Part shown: piece after piece, positions 25,011 to 34,665 of the stretch
Layout of the letters: each line of letters begins with the position of its first letter
Numbering within the stretch: position 1 is the first letter of the stretch
Source of the DNA: JBDRRP01 sp964446485
GTDB taxonomy: Bacteria > Desulfobacterota > Desulfobacteria > Desulfobacterales > JBDRRP01
Assembly: GCA_964446485.1 (NCBI GenBank)
Contig: CAYUOU010000002.1
Location: forward strand, 42,207 to 106,206
Length of the DNA stretch: 64,000 nt
Direction: 5' to 3'
Program-made: the position numbers and the translations under genes
Notes under the pieces: generated by a model
What the model was told of the DNA's origin: nothing
Seen by the model: only the letters and a program-made list of their open reading frames with translations
Databases searched by the model: none

Positions 25011-26755
25011 GAAAGACCCCCTGTGGCGGTCTGGGGAAACAGCAGGTCCATGAAACGCTCGGCGGTGGGCTGGGGCTCATGGTTGGCCAGGCCGGGGCGT
25101 TCGTTGGCTTCGATGATCCAGTAGTCAGGCGCCGTTACATTTTTCACCATCAGATCGAGTCCGGTGACGGGAATGCCGATGGCGCGGGCCGCCGCCACCG
25201 ACGTCCGGCGCAGTTCCGGGTGCAGTTGATCGGTGACGTCGTGGATGGTGCCGCCGGTGTGAAGGTTGGCCGCTTTTCTCACCGTCAAACGGCGCCCCTG
25301 AGGCAATACGCTGTCGAGGGAAAAGCCTTCCTGGTCGATGCACCGCCGGGTTTCGGCGTCCACCGGCAGGTGGCATTCACCGCCGGTGGCGGCGGCCCTT
25401 CGGCGGTTGTACTTTTCGATCATCACCGCGATGGTGTGGGTGCCGTCGCCGACGATTTCCGGCGGGCGCCGCACCGCCGCTGCCACCACCTCGTAGCCGA
25501 TGACGATGACGCGCAGATCCTGCCCCTCGACCATTTCCTCGATCACCACATCCGGGCATACCGCCCGGGCCCGATTGATGGCCTCGATCAGGGCTCCAGG
25601 GTTGCTGAGCCCCACGCTGACCCCTTCGCCCTGTTCGCCCCGGGCCGGCTTGACCACCAGCCCATCATAATCCTCGAAAAGCTCGGCCGGGTCATCGTGA
25701 CGCTCCGGCGTGGTCTGAAACGGAACCCGCAGCCCGTTGCGCATGAGCACCCCATGGGTCAGCCGCTTGTCGTCGCAGCGGCACATGGCGATGGCCGAGG
25801 TCAATTCCGTCAGCGACTCCCGGCACACGATGCCGCGCCCCCCGTACACCAGCCGGAAGTAGCCGTTTTCCGCGTCAACAATTTCCGCCCCGATCCCGCG
25901 GCGCCGGGCTTCGTCGATGATGATCCGGGCGTACGGGTTGAGGTCGTCTTCCGGCGGCGGTGCGGTGAACAGTTTCTCGTTGATGGGGTTTTTCCGCTTC
26001 ACGCAGAACACCGGCACCCGGCGAAAACCGATCTTTTCGTACAGCGCGATGGCCTCCGCGTTGTCGTGCATTACCGACAGATCCACATAGTTGCGCCCCC
26101 GGGTGAGATAATGCGCCGCCAGATGGCGCGCCAGTGCCTCGCCGACACCGGGGGCGTTGGCCTGGGGGTCCACGGCCAGGCACCACAGGCTCGTGCCGTT
26201 TTCAGGGTCGTTGAAGGCGACGCGGTGGTCGATGCCGGTGACGGTGCCGACGATGGCGCCGTCCTCGGTGGATTCGGCCACCAGATAGGTGCGCAGCCGC
26301 GTGGCGTGGGTGTCGAGCATGAAAGCCGGCGGGCAGCGCACCATCCCGCGTGCGGCGTAGATGGCATTGACTGCCTCGGCGTCGCGCCGATCCGCCGCCC
26401 GGCGGATGCGAAACCCGCGCTGCTCTTTTTTGGGCGGGCGGTAATCGTGGGACCACAGCCGGTAGGTGTGGGAGGGGTCGAGAAACAGCGCATCCGGTCC
26501 CATGGACAGCAGCACGTGAGGGTCCCTGATGTAGAAGGCGATATCCCGATGCCCCGGCGCTTCACGGCTCAGCGCCGCATACAGGCCCAGGTTGCCGGCG
26601 AAGGTCTGGCCGAACAGAATTCTCCCCCAGCCCATGTCAACGGTGCAGTCTTCTTTCATTTCCGCCAGTTCGGGTTCGGTGGGGGCCTGCCAGTTCTTCA
26701 CGGAGACGGCCGTGTGTCTGTCGAGGCGCCCTTTGACGTCGTTTTTGATATCCAT
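25007..26755 (-). CDS. N-acetylglutaminylglutamine synthetase (GNAT plus ATP-grasp)
   Basis: A 582-residue bifunctional enzyme from the ATG at 26755. AAGGAGG lies upstream but too close to the TTG at 26767 for that start. Residues about 105-270 form a GNAT acetyltransferase (AVNAIYAARGM, LWCLAVDPQANAPGVGEAL, ALYEKIGFRRVPVF). The C-terminal half is an ATP-grasp ligase (DGLVVKPARGEQGEGV, VVIEEMVEGQDLRVIV, ANERPGLANH). It makes the N-acetylated dipeptide core of the osmolyte NAGGN. The gene order amidotransferase-synthetase-M42 peptidase is the standard one. Confidence 0.94.
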   Translation of the reverse strand: MDIKNDVKGRLDRHTAVSVKNWQAPTEPELAEMKEDCTVDMGWGRILFGQTFAGNLGLYAALSREAPGHRDIAFYIRDPHVLLSMGPDALFLDPSHTYRLWSHDYRPPKKEQRGFRIRRAADRRDAEAVNAIYAARGMVRCPPAFMLDTHATRLRTYLVAESTEDGAIVGTVTGIDHRVAFNDPENGTSLWCLAVDPQANAPGVGEALARHLAAHYLTRGRNYVDLSVMHDNAEAIALYEKIGFRRVPVFCVKRKNPINEKLFTAPPPEDDLNPYARIIIDEARRRGIGAEIVDAENGYFRLVYGGRGIVCRESLTELTSAIAMCRCDDKRLTHGVLMRNGLRVPFQTTPERHDDPAELFEDYDGLVVKPARGEQGEGVSVGLSNPGALIEAINRARAVCPDVVIEEMVEGQDLRVIVIGYEVVAAAVRRPPEIVGDGTHTIAVMIEKYNRRRAAATGGECHLPVDAETRRCIDQEGFSLDSVLPQGRRLTVRKAANLHTGGTIHDVTDQLHPELRRTSVAAARAIGIPVTGLDLMVKNVTAPDYWIIEANERPGLANHEPQPTAERFMDLLFPQTATGGLS

Positions 26756-26795
26756 GATGGTTGTCAAACCTCCTTCGCGGGGTTGCCGGCGGGGG

Positions 26796-28571
26796 TCATA
26801 TCCCCTGCAGGGTCAGCCAGTGTTCGAGCAGGGCCATCTGCCACAGCTTGTTGCCCCGAAGCGGCGTCAACTGGCGTTCTGGGGCGGCCATCAGTTCCGC
26901 GATGTAGTCCGGGTTGAACAGCCCGCGGCTTTTGGCAGCGGGGGAATCGAGGATTTCCCTGACGAATTCGAGATAGGCACCTTCGAGATGTTTGAGCGCC
27001 GGCACCGGAAAATAGCCCTTGGGCCGGTCGATGACCGCGTCGGGGACAATGCCCCGGGCCACCTCTTTGAGGATACCTTTGCCGCCGTGGGCGATTTTCA
27101 GCGCGGAGGGGATCCGTGCCGCCAGTTCGACCACCTCGTGATCCAGAAACGGCACCCGTGCCTCGAGCCCCCAGGCCATGGTCATGTTGTCAACGCGTTT
27201 GACCGGATCATCCACGAGCATCACCGTGGTATCCAGGCGCAGGGCCTTTTCCATGGCGTCCCGGGCACCGTCACCCTCAAAGTGCGCCGCCACGTAGTCG
27301 CGGGCGAAATCCCGGTCGACCCAGGCCGGCGCCACGGTGGCGCGGTACTCCTCGAAATCCCGGTCGAAGAAACCCGCCGTGTAGGCTTCCAGGGGATTGC
27401 CGCAGGACGCCAGCGGCGGATACCAATGGTAGCCGGCAAACACTTCGTCGGCGCCCTGGCCGCTCTGGACGACCTTGACATGCCGGGAGACCTCCTGGCT
27501 CAGAAGGTAGAAACCGATGCAGTCGTGGCTGACCATCGGCTCGCTCATCTGCCTGACGCACCGTTCGAGGTCCTCCAGCACCCGGTGATTCCCGTTGATC
27601 CGGATTTTCTGGTGACGGGTGGCGAAGGCCTCCGCCACGATATCCGAAAAGGCGAACTCGTTGCCCGACTCGCCCCCGGCGCTGTCAAACCCGATGGAAA
27701 AGGTCCTCAGGCCGTGCTGGCCGGCTTCGTCCAGCAGCCCCACCAGCAAGCTCGAGTCGAGGCCGCCGGAAAGAAGCACGCCCACGGGCACGTCGGCGAT
27801 CATCCGGCGTCGCACCGAGCGTCGCAGGGCGTCCAACAGGCTTCGGCGCCAGTCTTCGGCCTCAAAGCGCTTCTCCTCGGCGCTAGCCCCGAAGGGCAGC
27901 TGCCAGTAACGGCGCTGGGTCATCCGGCCTTCGGATGTCACCGTGCAGGTGGTGGCCGGCGGCAGCTTTTGGACCGATCTGAGAATGGTTCTCGGCGGCG
28001 GCACCACGGCGTGGAAGGACAGATAGTGGTTGAGCGCCACCGGATCGATGTCTCCGGGCACGTCACCCGGGGCGATGACGGCGGGCAGGGTGGAGGCAAA
28101 CCGAAGACCGCCGGGGCGCGAGACCAGATACAGCGGTTTGATGCCCAGCCGGTCCCTGGCGAGAAACAGCCGGCGGCGGTCCCGCTCCCAGATGGCGAAG
28201 GCGAACATGCCGTTGAATTTCTCCACGGCCCTTTCTCCCCAGGCATGATAGGCTTTGAGGATGACCTCCGTATCTCCGGAGGAGAAAAACCGGTAGCCCT
28301 TGTCTGAAAGGGATTTTCTCAGCTCGGGGTAATTGTACAGCGCGCCGTTGTAGACGATGGTCAACCCGAGTTCGCTGTCGACCATTGGCTGCTGGGCCTT
28401 TTCGCTCAGATCGATGATCTTCAGACGGCGCTGGCCGAGGACGGTGTTGTCCTGGGCGTAGAGGCCCTCGGCGTCGGGGCCCCGGGAGGCCATGCGCTGC
28501 ATCATCTGTTGGACGGCCTGGACCGGCGCGTTTTCGGCCTGGAACCGGATCTCTCCGCAAATACCGCACAT
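26796..28571 (-). CDS. N-acetylglutaminylglutamine amidotransferase (asparagine synthase-like)
   Basis: A 591-residue protein from the ATG at 28571 with AAGGAGG ten bases upstream. It begins MCGICGEI, so Cys2 is the class II glutamine amidotransferase nucleophile; the open frame continues upstream but is not coding. The synthetase domain has the PP-loop VLLSGGLDSSLLVGL and, near the end, PKGYFPVPALKHL, typical of the NAGGN branch. It amidates N-acetylglutaminylglutamine to the final NAGGN, a compatible solute made at high salinity. The synthetase gene follows after about 40 bases. Confidence 0.94.
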   Translation of the reverse strand: MCGICGEIRFQAENAPVQAVQQMMQRMASRGPDAEGLYAQDNTVLGQRRLKIIDLSEKAQQPMVDSELGLTIVYNGALYNYPELRKSLSDKGYRFFSSGDTEVILKAYHAWGERAVEKFNGMFAFAIWERDRRRLFLARDRLGIKPLYLVSRPGGLRFASTLPAVIAPGDVPGDIDPVALNHYLSFHAVVPPPRTILRSVQKLPPATTCTVTSEGRMTQRRYWQLPFGASAEEKRFEAEDWRRSLLDALRRSVRRRMIADVPVGVLLSGGLDSSLLVGLLDEAGQHGLRTFSIGFDSAGGESGNEFAFSDIVAEAFATRHQKIRINGNHRVLEDLERCVRQMSEPMVSHDCIGFYLLSQEVSRHVKVVQSGQGADEVFAGYHWYPPLASCGNPLEAYTAGFFDRDFEEYRATVAPAWVDRDFARDYVAAHFEGDGARDAMEKALRLDTTVMLVDDPVKRVDNMTMAWGLEARVPFLDHEVVELAARIPSALKIAHGGKGILKEVARGIVPDAVIDRPKGYFPVPALKHLEGAYLEFVREILDSPAAKSRGLFNPDYIAELMAAPERQLTPLRGNKLWQMALLEHWLTLQGI

Positions 28572-28839
28572 GGTTGCATCCTCCTTGCAGGATTGACTGC
28601 CCTCCGGCGTCCTTGGTTCCCGGCGCGGACCGCTGCACCGCCGGAAGCGGCCGTTGGTGCCCTCGCCCATGAGGGCGTGTACGGCGGGCGGGGTGGTTCC
28701 CTGCGGGAATATCCTGCCATGATGCATCAGAAGACCATCGAGGGGTATGGGGGGGATACGGTATATCGGCGACGAAAGAGGGGTAGAAGGGCTGCGGGCA
28801 GTGTCCGGGGGCGGTGCGGCGGGTTTTTCCCGGCAGGCC

Positions 28840-29583
28840 TCAACCGGTGTCGGAAGGCGTTGACAGATCGATGTCCGCCACCAGCGGCAGGTGGTCGGAG
28901 GCGATTCGCGCGGGTGCTGCGACATGAACACGGCAACTTTGCAGCCGGTGAGCCGGATGGATCCAGAGTCGGTCGATGGCCACCAGGGGGCATGTTGCCG
29001 GAAACGAGGGCAGCCGTGGCGACGGGCCCAGCCTGAGATTCAACGCGCGCAGGGGGCGTCCCCAGTGCAGCCATTCGTTGAAATCACCCAGCACAACGAA
29101 GGTGTCCGCCGTGATGGTGTCGAGATGGGCCAGGATGCGGCGCACCTGGTGCCGTCTCTCCGCGGGTCCCAGTCCCAGGTGGGTGGCCAGCAGGGCCAGC
29201 CGGTGCCCGCGAACCGCGAGGCGGAGGTCCAGCAGTCCGCGACGCTCCCTGAATGCCGCAATGGCCCTCGCTTCCGGTGAAGAGGGGGCGGCGGCGATGG
29301 CCATATCACACTCGGAATCGAGACCCAGAGACCGGTTGCTCAGGTTCGACGAGCCCACTCTCAGAAAGTTGTCGTCGATCACCATCACCTTAGCGTGTAC
29401 CAAGAGTGTGACCTTCGGCTCACTGCTGATGCGCGGGAAATAGACTTTGCGCCGGTGTGCCAGGTGGTCGATAAACCGGCCGAGCTGACGGGGATGGTCC
29501 CGGTCGGCATCGCCACGCACCAGTTGAAGGCCGCTGTGGAGATCCCACCCCACCACCATGATGGATCGTCGCGCCCGCAGCAT
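28840..29583 (-). pseudogene. Remnant of a phospholipase D / endonuclease-phosphatase fusion protein
   Basis: Residues 1-100 start like the beginning of a PLD domain (IMVVGWDLHSGLQLVRGD), then jump to the second HKD motif VHAKVMVIDDNFLRVGSSN and the LGLDSECDMAI tail. From about residue 118 the C-terminal half of an endonuclease/exonuclease/phosphatase domain follows (LALLATHLGLG, FVVLGDFNEW, SDHLPLVADI). Full relatives combine two HKD motifs, a membrane VTT domain and a complete EEP domain in more than 600 residues. Here the first HKD motif, the membrane domain and the front of EEP are missing, so it is probably a multiply deleted remnant, although the frame remains open. Confidence 0.7.
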
Positions 29584-29625
29584 GGCATAGCATACTCCAC
29601 GGGGGATGAGGGGGTACGCCGCACG

Positions 29626-29907
29626 TCAAAGGCGCTCGATGTTGCCGCGCAACTGGCCGATCTCGATGCCCAGCGAGACACACTGCTTTCCCTGGAGGCA
29701 CAATTCCGCGTCGCCGTCTTCCAGAAAGGTTTTCAACTGGTGGGCGTCTTTTTTCAGATCCACCGCCCAGCGCTGGCTGGTCTCATCGTAGGCGACATCG
29801 CCAAGATTGAATTTCAAGCCGCAGACCGGACACCTGTGGGCGTTTTTGGTGTTGAAGGTTTCAAGCCCCATGATGATGCGCCTGGGGCGCTCAGGATGGG
29901 CGCTCAT
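29626..29907 (-). CDS. Small CxxC protein, unknown
   Basis: From the ATG at 29907, 93 residues. HRCPVCGLKFNLGDVA holds one CxxC pair, followed by TSQRWAVDLKKDAHQLK and a C-terminal KQCVSLGIEIGQL. It could bind one zinc as a dimer or with the later Cys residues. It overlaps the end of the PRC-barrel gene by 17 bases, so the two are likely coupled. I know no function for it. Confidence 0.55.
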   Translation of the reverse strand: MSAHPERPRRIIMGLETFNTKNAHRCPVCGLKFNLGDVAYDETSQRWAVDLKKDAHQLKTFLEDGDAELCLQGKQCVSLGIEIGQLRGNIERL

Positions 29908-30616
29908 TGGAATTTTCCATGTTGTCGGCCAGGTACGACAAGAGCGCATTCTCGGCGGCGGTGCCCAGGACGCCCGCATTTTCTTCGTGCGCCGGATAGC
30001 CGGGAATGCCGTGGATGTCGAAGGCGGTCTCAATGCGCTGATTCGGCCAGTCGACCCGTGTCACCGTGTCGACCGGGATGAGGATGCGCTTGCTCTCGCC
30101 GTTGTTTTTGACCGAGGCCACAAGGTAGCGCACGGCCCAGAGCGCCGGGTCGATGATGAAGTCGCGAACGGCACCGAATGGCACTTCCCCGGTCACCAGC
30201 GCATAGCGCGCCATCTCCGCCGCAGATCGGAGGAAGCTCCGGTTGGGATCATCGGCAGCGGTGTTCATCGGTGTGGCATCCTCCGGGGTGCCGGCCGCGG
30301 TCGAGGGCCACCCGTAATAGAGGTAAGAGCGCTCACCGATTCCGGAAGAAACCGGCGGGTCCTCGGATACCGGTTTGCTGGTTTTGATTTCTTCCCGGGC
30401 CAAGGCCACACGGATGGTGCGGGTGTTGTCATCCGGCGCCCGAAGCGCCGGCAGGGGGATCAGCACCCGGCGGCCGAACAGCCAGCTTCCCGTATGGACA
30501 ACGAGGTAGCGCACCACCCAGGGGCGATCTTCGATGAGAAAGTCCTCGCAGCGGCCGATCTCCCCGTCGCTGCTGTCGAGGGTATACCCCTGCATGTTTA
30601 ACAGTAATCGCTTCAT
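29891..30616 (-). CDS. Tandem PRC-barrel domain protein
   Basis: GGAGGATACC precedes the ATG. The 241-residue protein contains two PRC-barrel units: residues 1-75 (LNMQGYTLDSSDGEIG, DFLIEDRPWVVRYLVV) and about 130-205 (ALVTGEVPFGAVRDFIID, ALWAVRYLVASVK). PRC barrels occur in photosynthetic reaction-centre H subunits and in many stress-associated proteins of unknown role. The linker is Pro/Ser-rich. There is no signal peptide. Confidence 0.85.
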   Translation of the reverse strand: MKRLLLNMQGYTLDSSDGEIGRCEDFLIEDRPWVVRYLVVHTGSWLFGRRVLIPLPALRAPDDNTRTIRVALAREEIKTSKPVSEDPPVSSGIGERSYLYYGWPSTAAGTPEDATPMNTAADDPNRSFLRSAAEMARYALVTGEVPFGAVRDFIIDPALWAVRYLVASVKNNGESKRILIPVDTVTRVDWPNQRIETAFDIHGIPGYPAHEENAGVLGTAAENALLSYLADNMENSNERPS

Positions 30617-31013
30617 GGTATCCTCCCGCGGGGGTTCACTGCCGTATCATCTGGCAATGATAAGCGCGAATGCCGCCAAAGCCAATACGGTACATTGCCT
30701 ATGTGGGCGCGGCTGGCATTTGATTTCCCTCGGCCTGCTGAACCGCCGGCGCAGCATTCGCCGGTCGCGGGGCGGCGCCGTACCAAAGCTGTCTTTCAGC
30801 AACCAGGGGGCCGTGGTGACGGCGACCGGTGGCATACAGGGGGGCATTTGCCGATACCCGGGTCTGTTCCGCGGGAGAATACTGACTTTACCTTATGGTC
30901 AAAGCGCCGGCGGCACTATAGGTTGAAACCAGCAATCGGACGGCAAGAAGCCGTTTGGGAAATGGGAAAGGTGTTATTCGTATGACGAAGGAAAACAGGA
31001 GCGACAAGCCACC
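30617..31013. other. Gene-free region
   Basis: About 400 GC-rich bases without an open frame of coding character on either strand. It should hold the promoter of the PRC-barrel gene (minus) on its left and that of the small ORF on its right, but I cannot assign either. Confidence 0.4.
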
Positions 31014-31151
31014 ATGGACAAGCTCAGCCTGGAATCCAGTACGGCCTACACCTATGACCCGGCCGACGGCGGTGAAGGGTCCGGCTGTCTCAGGGATGCC
31101 CCCAAGGCGGCCGAGGCGCGTCAGCGAAAAATAGACGAGCGCGCCGCTTAG
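31014..31151 (+). CDS. Possible small protein, 45 residues
   Basis: The ATG at 31014 opens a short frame (MDKLSLESSTAYTYD ... QRKIDERAA) preceded by AGGAG about 14 bases upstream and followed by a strong terminator. An alternative overlapping frame from 30982 is also possible. I do not recognise it; the evidence for translation is only this context. Confidence 0.3.
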   Translation: MDKLSLESSTAYTYDPADGGEGSGCLRDAPKAAEARQRKIDERAA

Positions 31152-31200
31152 AAAAGCCGGCCCGGCTGCCGGCCGGGACCGTCAAACCGTTCCCCGCAGT

Positions 31201-31231
31201 CCCCCCAGGGGCTGGGGGGATCGGTTTTTTT
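31201..31231 (+). terminator. Intrinsic terminator
   Basis: CCCCCCAG, a GGG loop and CTGGGGGG form an eight-base-pair stem, followed after five bases by a run of seven T. It lies just before the ribosome binding site of the next frame and would end transcription of the small ORF. Confidence 0.75.
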
Positions 31232-31270
31232 GGGGCAATCGTCCACCCCCGACAAGGAGGAACACACCCT

Positions 31271-31644
31271 GTGGAATTCAATTTAGCCAATGCATGGGCC
31301 GACCTCGGCATGAGCCAGGCGCCCGACGTTCTGCTGCGGCTGGCGCCGACGCTGTTGTCGCTGGGTATCGTGATCGCCGGCGGCGCCACCCCGGCCGGCA
31401 CACCGTCGGCCTTGACCGGCAGCTTTTCGAAGATCGGTCGCTGCTGCCCGAAAACCGCAGCGGTGATACCGGCGGCAGGGCGGACGGCCGTGGCAGCGAT
31501 GGGCGACCGGGCCCGTAGCGGATGCGGAAACGGAGACCTGGGAAGCTGTGTCCGCCTTTCCAGTCACTCCAGTATAAAATCTTCAAGGAAAACCCGAAAT
31601 TGCGCAAGATCGTGGAGAGCCTCGAGCGGTCGCTGCCGCTATGA
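31271..31644 (+). pseudogene. Possible frameshifted remnant of a small membrane-associated gene
   Basis: An excellent ribosome binding site (AAGGAGGAACAC) precedes a GTG at 31271, and the first 45 residues (MEFNLANAWADLGMSQ, LLSLGIVIAGG) look like a protein with one hydrophobic helix. After about codon 50 the frame loses coding character. A different frame ending at 31644 encodes a plausible tail, LQYKIFKENPKLRKIVESLE. These could be the two ends of one broken gene. The family is unknown. Confidence 0.35.
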
Positions 31645-31690
31645 TAAAAAGGCCTCCGCGGGCAGTGGGCGCGGAAAAGGAGGCGACAGC

Positions 31691-32062
31691 ATGCCAAGCG
31701 GCTTTCATGAAATCAAGGTAGACGAGACCCCCAAGGGAAAAGTGGTTCACCTCACCTTTGTTGAAAAACTCACCAAAGACGACTATGACCGGTTTGTACC
31801 GATGATCGAGGGGATGATGGGCAACGGCCAGAAGCTCAGGATCCTGGTGGAACTGGTCGATTTTTCCGAGTGGACGGGAAGCGCCCTGCTTGAAGAGGCC
31901 AAATTGAGCCTCAACCATTCCGAAGACATCTATAAACTGGCCATCGTGGGGGATACCACGTGGCTTGGTGGCTTGGCCCTGCTGGCCAAACCCTACACGA
32001 GAGTAAAGTTTTTCGACACCGGTGAACTTTCCCAGGCGCGCGACTGGCTGATGGTATCCTGA
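31691..32062 (+). CDS. SpoIIAA-like (STAS-fold) protein
   Basis: The ATG at 31691 is preceded by AAAAGGAGGCGACAGC. The 123-residue product (KVVHLTFVEKLTKDDYDRF, RILVELVDFSEWTGSALLEE, KLAIVGDTTWLGGLALL) fits the SpoIIAA-like family, with STAS fold and lipid-binding relatives. Members are cytosolic and of poorly known role. The upstream frame is in phase with it, but the intervening sequence is not coding-like, so I treat this as a separate gene. Confidence 0.8.
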   Translation: MPSGFHEIKVDETPKGKVVHLTFVEKLTKDDYDRFVPMIEGMMGNGQKLRILVELVDFSEWTGSALLEEAKLSLNHSEDIYKLAIVGDTTWLGGLALLAKPYTRVKFFDTGELSQARDWLMVS

Positions 32063-32321
32063 TGGCTGCCCATTTTTCCAGACGCAGGATCTGTCCCAAA
32101 AAACGAATTCCACTCCAGATCAAGGGGGAAGCCCAACATCACAACCCGCGGGTTCGCCCGAGGCGGATCAGGGGTTGGATGCCTGGCTTCAAGGCCGATA
32201 TGGGGTGAAAGGACGTTTTCGAGGCAAGTTCGTGTCCGTCCATAAATACCCCTCCCCTGGCGGGAGGGGGAGCACTGGGCTTCCCACGGATGGACAATAG
32301 TTCTAGGAACGGGTGACTGAT

Positions 32322-33653
32322 ATGGCGGCATCTTCGTCGGAAACCGGGCGCACTGAAGCAAGCATCGAGCGGTTGTCGGTCGAGAACGCAGCGCTTCGCC
32401 GCCGGATCGACACACTAAAACGGCAGCCCCAAAGCATCAGCGAACGGTTGCACTCGCAACTGGCCGCCGAGCGGGCGACATTGGCGGCGGTGATCGGTGT
32501 CACGACGGGTGCCGTTCTGGTGAACGATGCAAATGGGATCATCGTGCTGGCCAATCCTGCTGCGCGAAAACGATTTTCGTGGGCCTTCGAGGAGCCCCGC
32601 CCCACCATTGACGCGCTGGGCCTTTGCCTGCCGGATGGCGGCCCACTGGCCCGCGAGGATTTACCCATGGCCGTTGCCGCCAAGACGGGGCAACCGGTGA
32701 TGAACCGGGAATTGGCCATCACGCTGCCGACCGGCGGAAGGCATTACTTTCTCGCCAATACCGCCCCCATCATCGACACGTCGGATCGCGTCAGTGCAGT
32801 GGCCAGCATGTTCCTTGACATCACGGTACGGCGCAAGGCCCAGGCCGATCTGGAGCAGCAGCGGGAAGTGCTGGAAGAGCAGGTCGAGGAGAAAGAAGGC
32901 GCCCTGGTAGCCACCGTGGAAGTGCTGCAAAAAGAGATCCGAGAGCGTGAACGCATCGAACGCCAGCTGCGTCAGTCGGAGGGCGCGTTGCGGCGCATCA
33001 CCCAGCGCACCATGGAGACGCTCGAATCAGACCGGCAACTCATGGCCAAGGAGCTTCACGACAGCATCGGCGCCAGCCTTGCCGCCATCAAGTTCGCCCT
33101 GGAGGAGCGTATCGCCAGACTGCCCGAAGGTGGCCGCCGGGAGTTCACACCGGTGGTGGGCCATCTGATCGGTGCCATCAAGGAAACCAAACGTATTGCC
33201 GCCAACCTTCGGCCGTCGATTCTGGACGACCTGGGGTTGCTGTCCACCATGAAGTGGTATTTTCGGGAGTTCGAAGGGCTCTACCGGCAGATCACCATCC
33301 GTCAAAAGATTCTGGCCCAGGAAAACGACATCCCCGAGACCCTCAAGATCGTCATTTACCGCACGCTCCAGGAGGCCATGAACAACGCTGCAAAACACGG
33401 CTCCCCGGAGAACATCCGTGTGACGCTGGAAAGCGCCCCGGACAGGATCGTGCTTGAAGTGAAAGATGACGGGCGCGGTTTCGACGCCAATGACAAACGG
33501 ATCATCGATGACCCCATGCGGGGGCACGGTATTTTGGGGATGCGCGAGCGGGCGGAAATCAGCGGCGGGGCGTTCGCGCTCTCATCCACTCCCGGCATCG
33601 GCACCCGTGTCCGGGTGTCGCTCCCGCTGCGTGAATTTCCATGCAATGAATGA
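32322..33653 (+). CDS. NarX/DegS-type sensor histidine kinase with PAS domain
   Basis: About 443 residues. A PAS domain (about 55-165) is followed by a long coiled coil (QREVLEEQVEEKEGALVAT). A HisKA_3 domain carries the phospho-acceptor His in AKELHDSIGASLAAIKF near residue 244, and a HATPase_c domain has QEAMNNAAKHG, VKDDGRGFDA and GHGILGMRERAEISGG. There is no membrane segment, so it senses a cytoplasmic signal. The start could be the GTG at 32313. The convergent NarL-type regulator at 33806 is its obvious partner. Confidence 0.9.
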   Translation: MAASSSETGRTEASIERLSVENAALRRRIDTLKRQPQSISERLHSQLAAERATLAAVIGVTTGAVLVNDANGIIVLANPAARKRFSWAFEEPRPTIDALGLCLPDGGPLAREDLPMAVAAKTGQPVMNRELAITLPTGGRHYFLANTAPIIDTSDRVSAVASMFLDITVRRKAQADLEQQREVLEEQVEEKEGALVATVEVLQKEIRERERIERQLRQSEGALRRITQRTMETLESDRQLMAKELHDSIGASLAAIKFALEERIARLPEGGRREFTPVVGHLIGAIKETKRIAANLRPSILDDLGLLSTMKWYFREFEGLYRQITIRQKILAQENDIPETLKIVIYRTLQEAMNNAAKHGSPENIRVTLESAPDRIVLEVKDDGRGFDANDKRIIDDPMRGHGILGMRERAEISGGAFALSSTPGIGTRVRVSLPLREFPCNE

Positions 33654-33805
33654 TGCGGCGGGGGGTGAAGGTGGCGTGGCACCGGCCAGTGGCGGCATTT
33701 CGGGCGGCGCTCCGACCCCCAGGGTGTCATTCAGAAAATGATTAAACCGTTGTGGCGCGGGGAATGCCCCACCCCTTATCTCGCCGTGGTGGCGGAGGCT
33801 GGCGA

Positions 33806-34468
33806 TCAGGTCTTGGGGCTCACCAGGCGCTTTTCGATGGCGAAAGCGGTCAGGGCCGGGGCGTTGTGCAGGTCGAGCTTGTTCATCAGATTGGCGCGGT
33901 GCTTTTCCACCGTTTTGACGCTGATGTTGAGCAGGTCTGCGATCTCCTTGTTGAGGTAGCCCTCTGCGATGAGTTTGAGGACTTCCCTTTCCCGCCGGGT
34001 GACGGTGTCCCAAGCCGTTTGCTTCTTGAGGCGTTTTCGCCCCTCGATAAAACCCTCCATGACATTTTCCGCAATACCGGGGCTGATGTAGGTCTTGCCT
34101 TCCAGCACGCTGCTGACAGCCATCATGAGTTCTTCCCGGCTGGCGTCCTTGATGCAGTATCCGTCGACGCCGGCTTCGAAAGCTTCCAGCACGTACTGAT
34201 CGCTTTCGTGAATGGTCAGTGCCAGGATGGTGACCTCCGGAAACTCGCGTTTGACGTCGGTGATGACGCTGAGACCGCTCAGACGCGGCATGGACAGATC
34301 CAGCAGCAGCAGGTCCGGTGGATTTTTCTTGACGCACCGGATCGCTTCTAGGCCGTCTTCGGCCTCCCCGATGATTTCCAGATCCTGTCGGTCCAGAAGC
34401 ATCGACTTGAGGCCTTCCCTGAAGAGCCGATGGTCTTCGGCGATGACGACGGTTTTGGTGATGGGCAT
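33806..34468 (-). CDS. NarL/LuxR-family response regulator
   Basis: From the ATG at 34468, 220 residues. The receiver has VVIAEDHRLFREGL, the acceptor Asp in LLLLDLSMPRLSG, LALTIHES and YCIKDAS. The C-terminal LuxR helix-turn-helix reads VTRREREVLKLIAEGYLNKEIADLL in two overlapping parts, then SVKTVEKHRANLM. It is the likely partner of the facing HisKA_3 kinase. The open frame extends upstream to 34669 but without a receiver-like sequence. Confidence 0.9.
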   Translation of the reverse strand: MPITKTVVIAEDHRLFREGLKSMLLDRQDLEIIGEAEDGLEAIRCVKKNPPDLLLLDLSMPRLSGLSVITDVKREFPEVTILALTIHESDQYVLEAFEAGVDGYCIKDASREELMMAVSSVLEGKTYISPGIAENVMEGFIEGRKRLKKQTAWDTVTRREREVLKLIAEGYLNKEIADLLNISVKTVEKHRANLMNKLDLHNAPALTAFAIEKRLVSPKT

Positions 34469-34665
34469 GGTCTGTTCCCGCTTCTTTCCCGCCGCAACGG
34501 CGCCGGCGCTGTTTTCATGGAGGGGGGCGCCATCGGAGGGTGATGAGGGTCCGTCGGCAGTAAACGGCGATGTTGAGATGTGCTTCACTGTATAGCCCAT
34601 CCTATCGGGAATGTAAATTCGGAGAAGGGGCTGTTTTGCGATGCTCGAGGCCCCAAGAGGTCGGC

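Noticed and set aside
25079..26917. A 612-codon plus-strand open frame opposite the NAGGN synthetase
   Set aside because: It is antisense to a clearly recognised enzyme; the product is His/Arg/Gly-rich with no domain, as expected from a GC-rich complement.
26592..28307. A 571-codon plus-strand open frame opposite the asparagine-synthase-like gene
   Set aside because: The sense gene has an exact start (MCGICG) and a strong ribosome binding site; the antisense frame is a composition effect.
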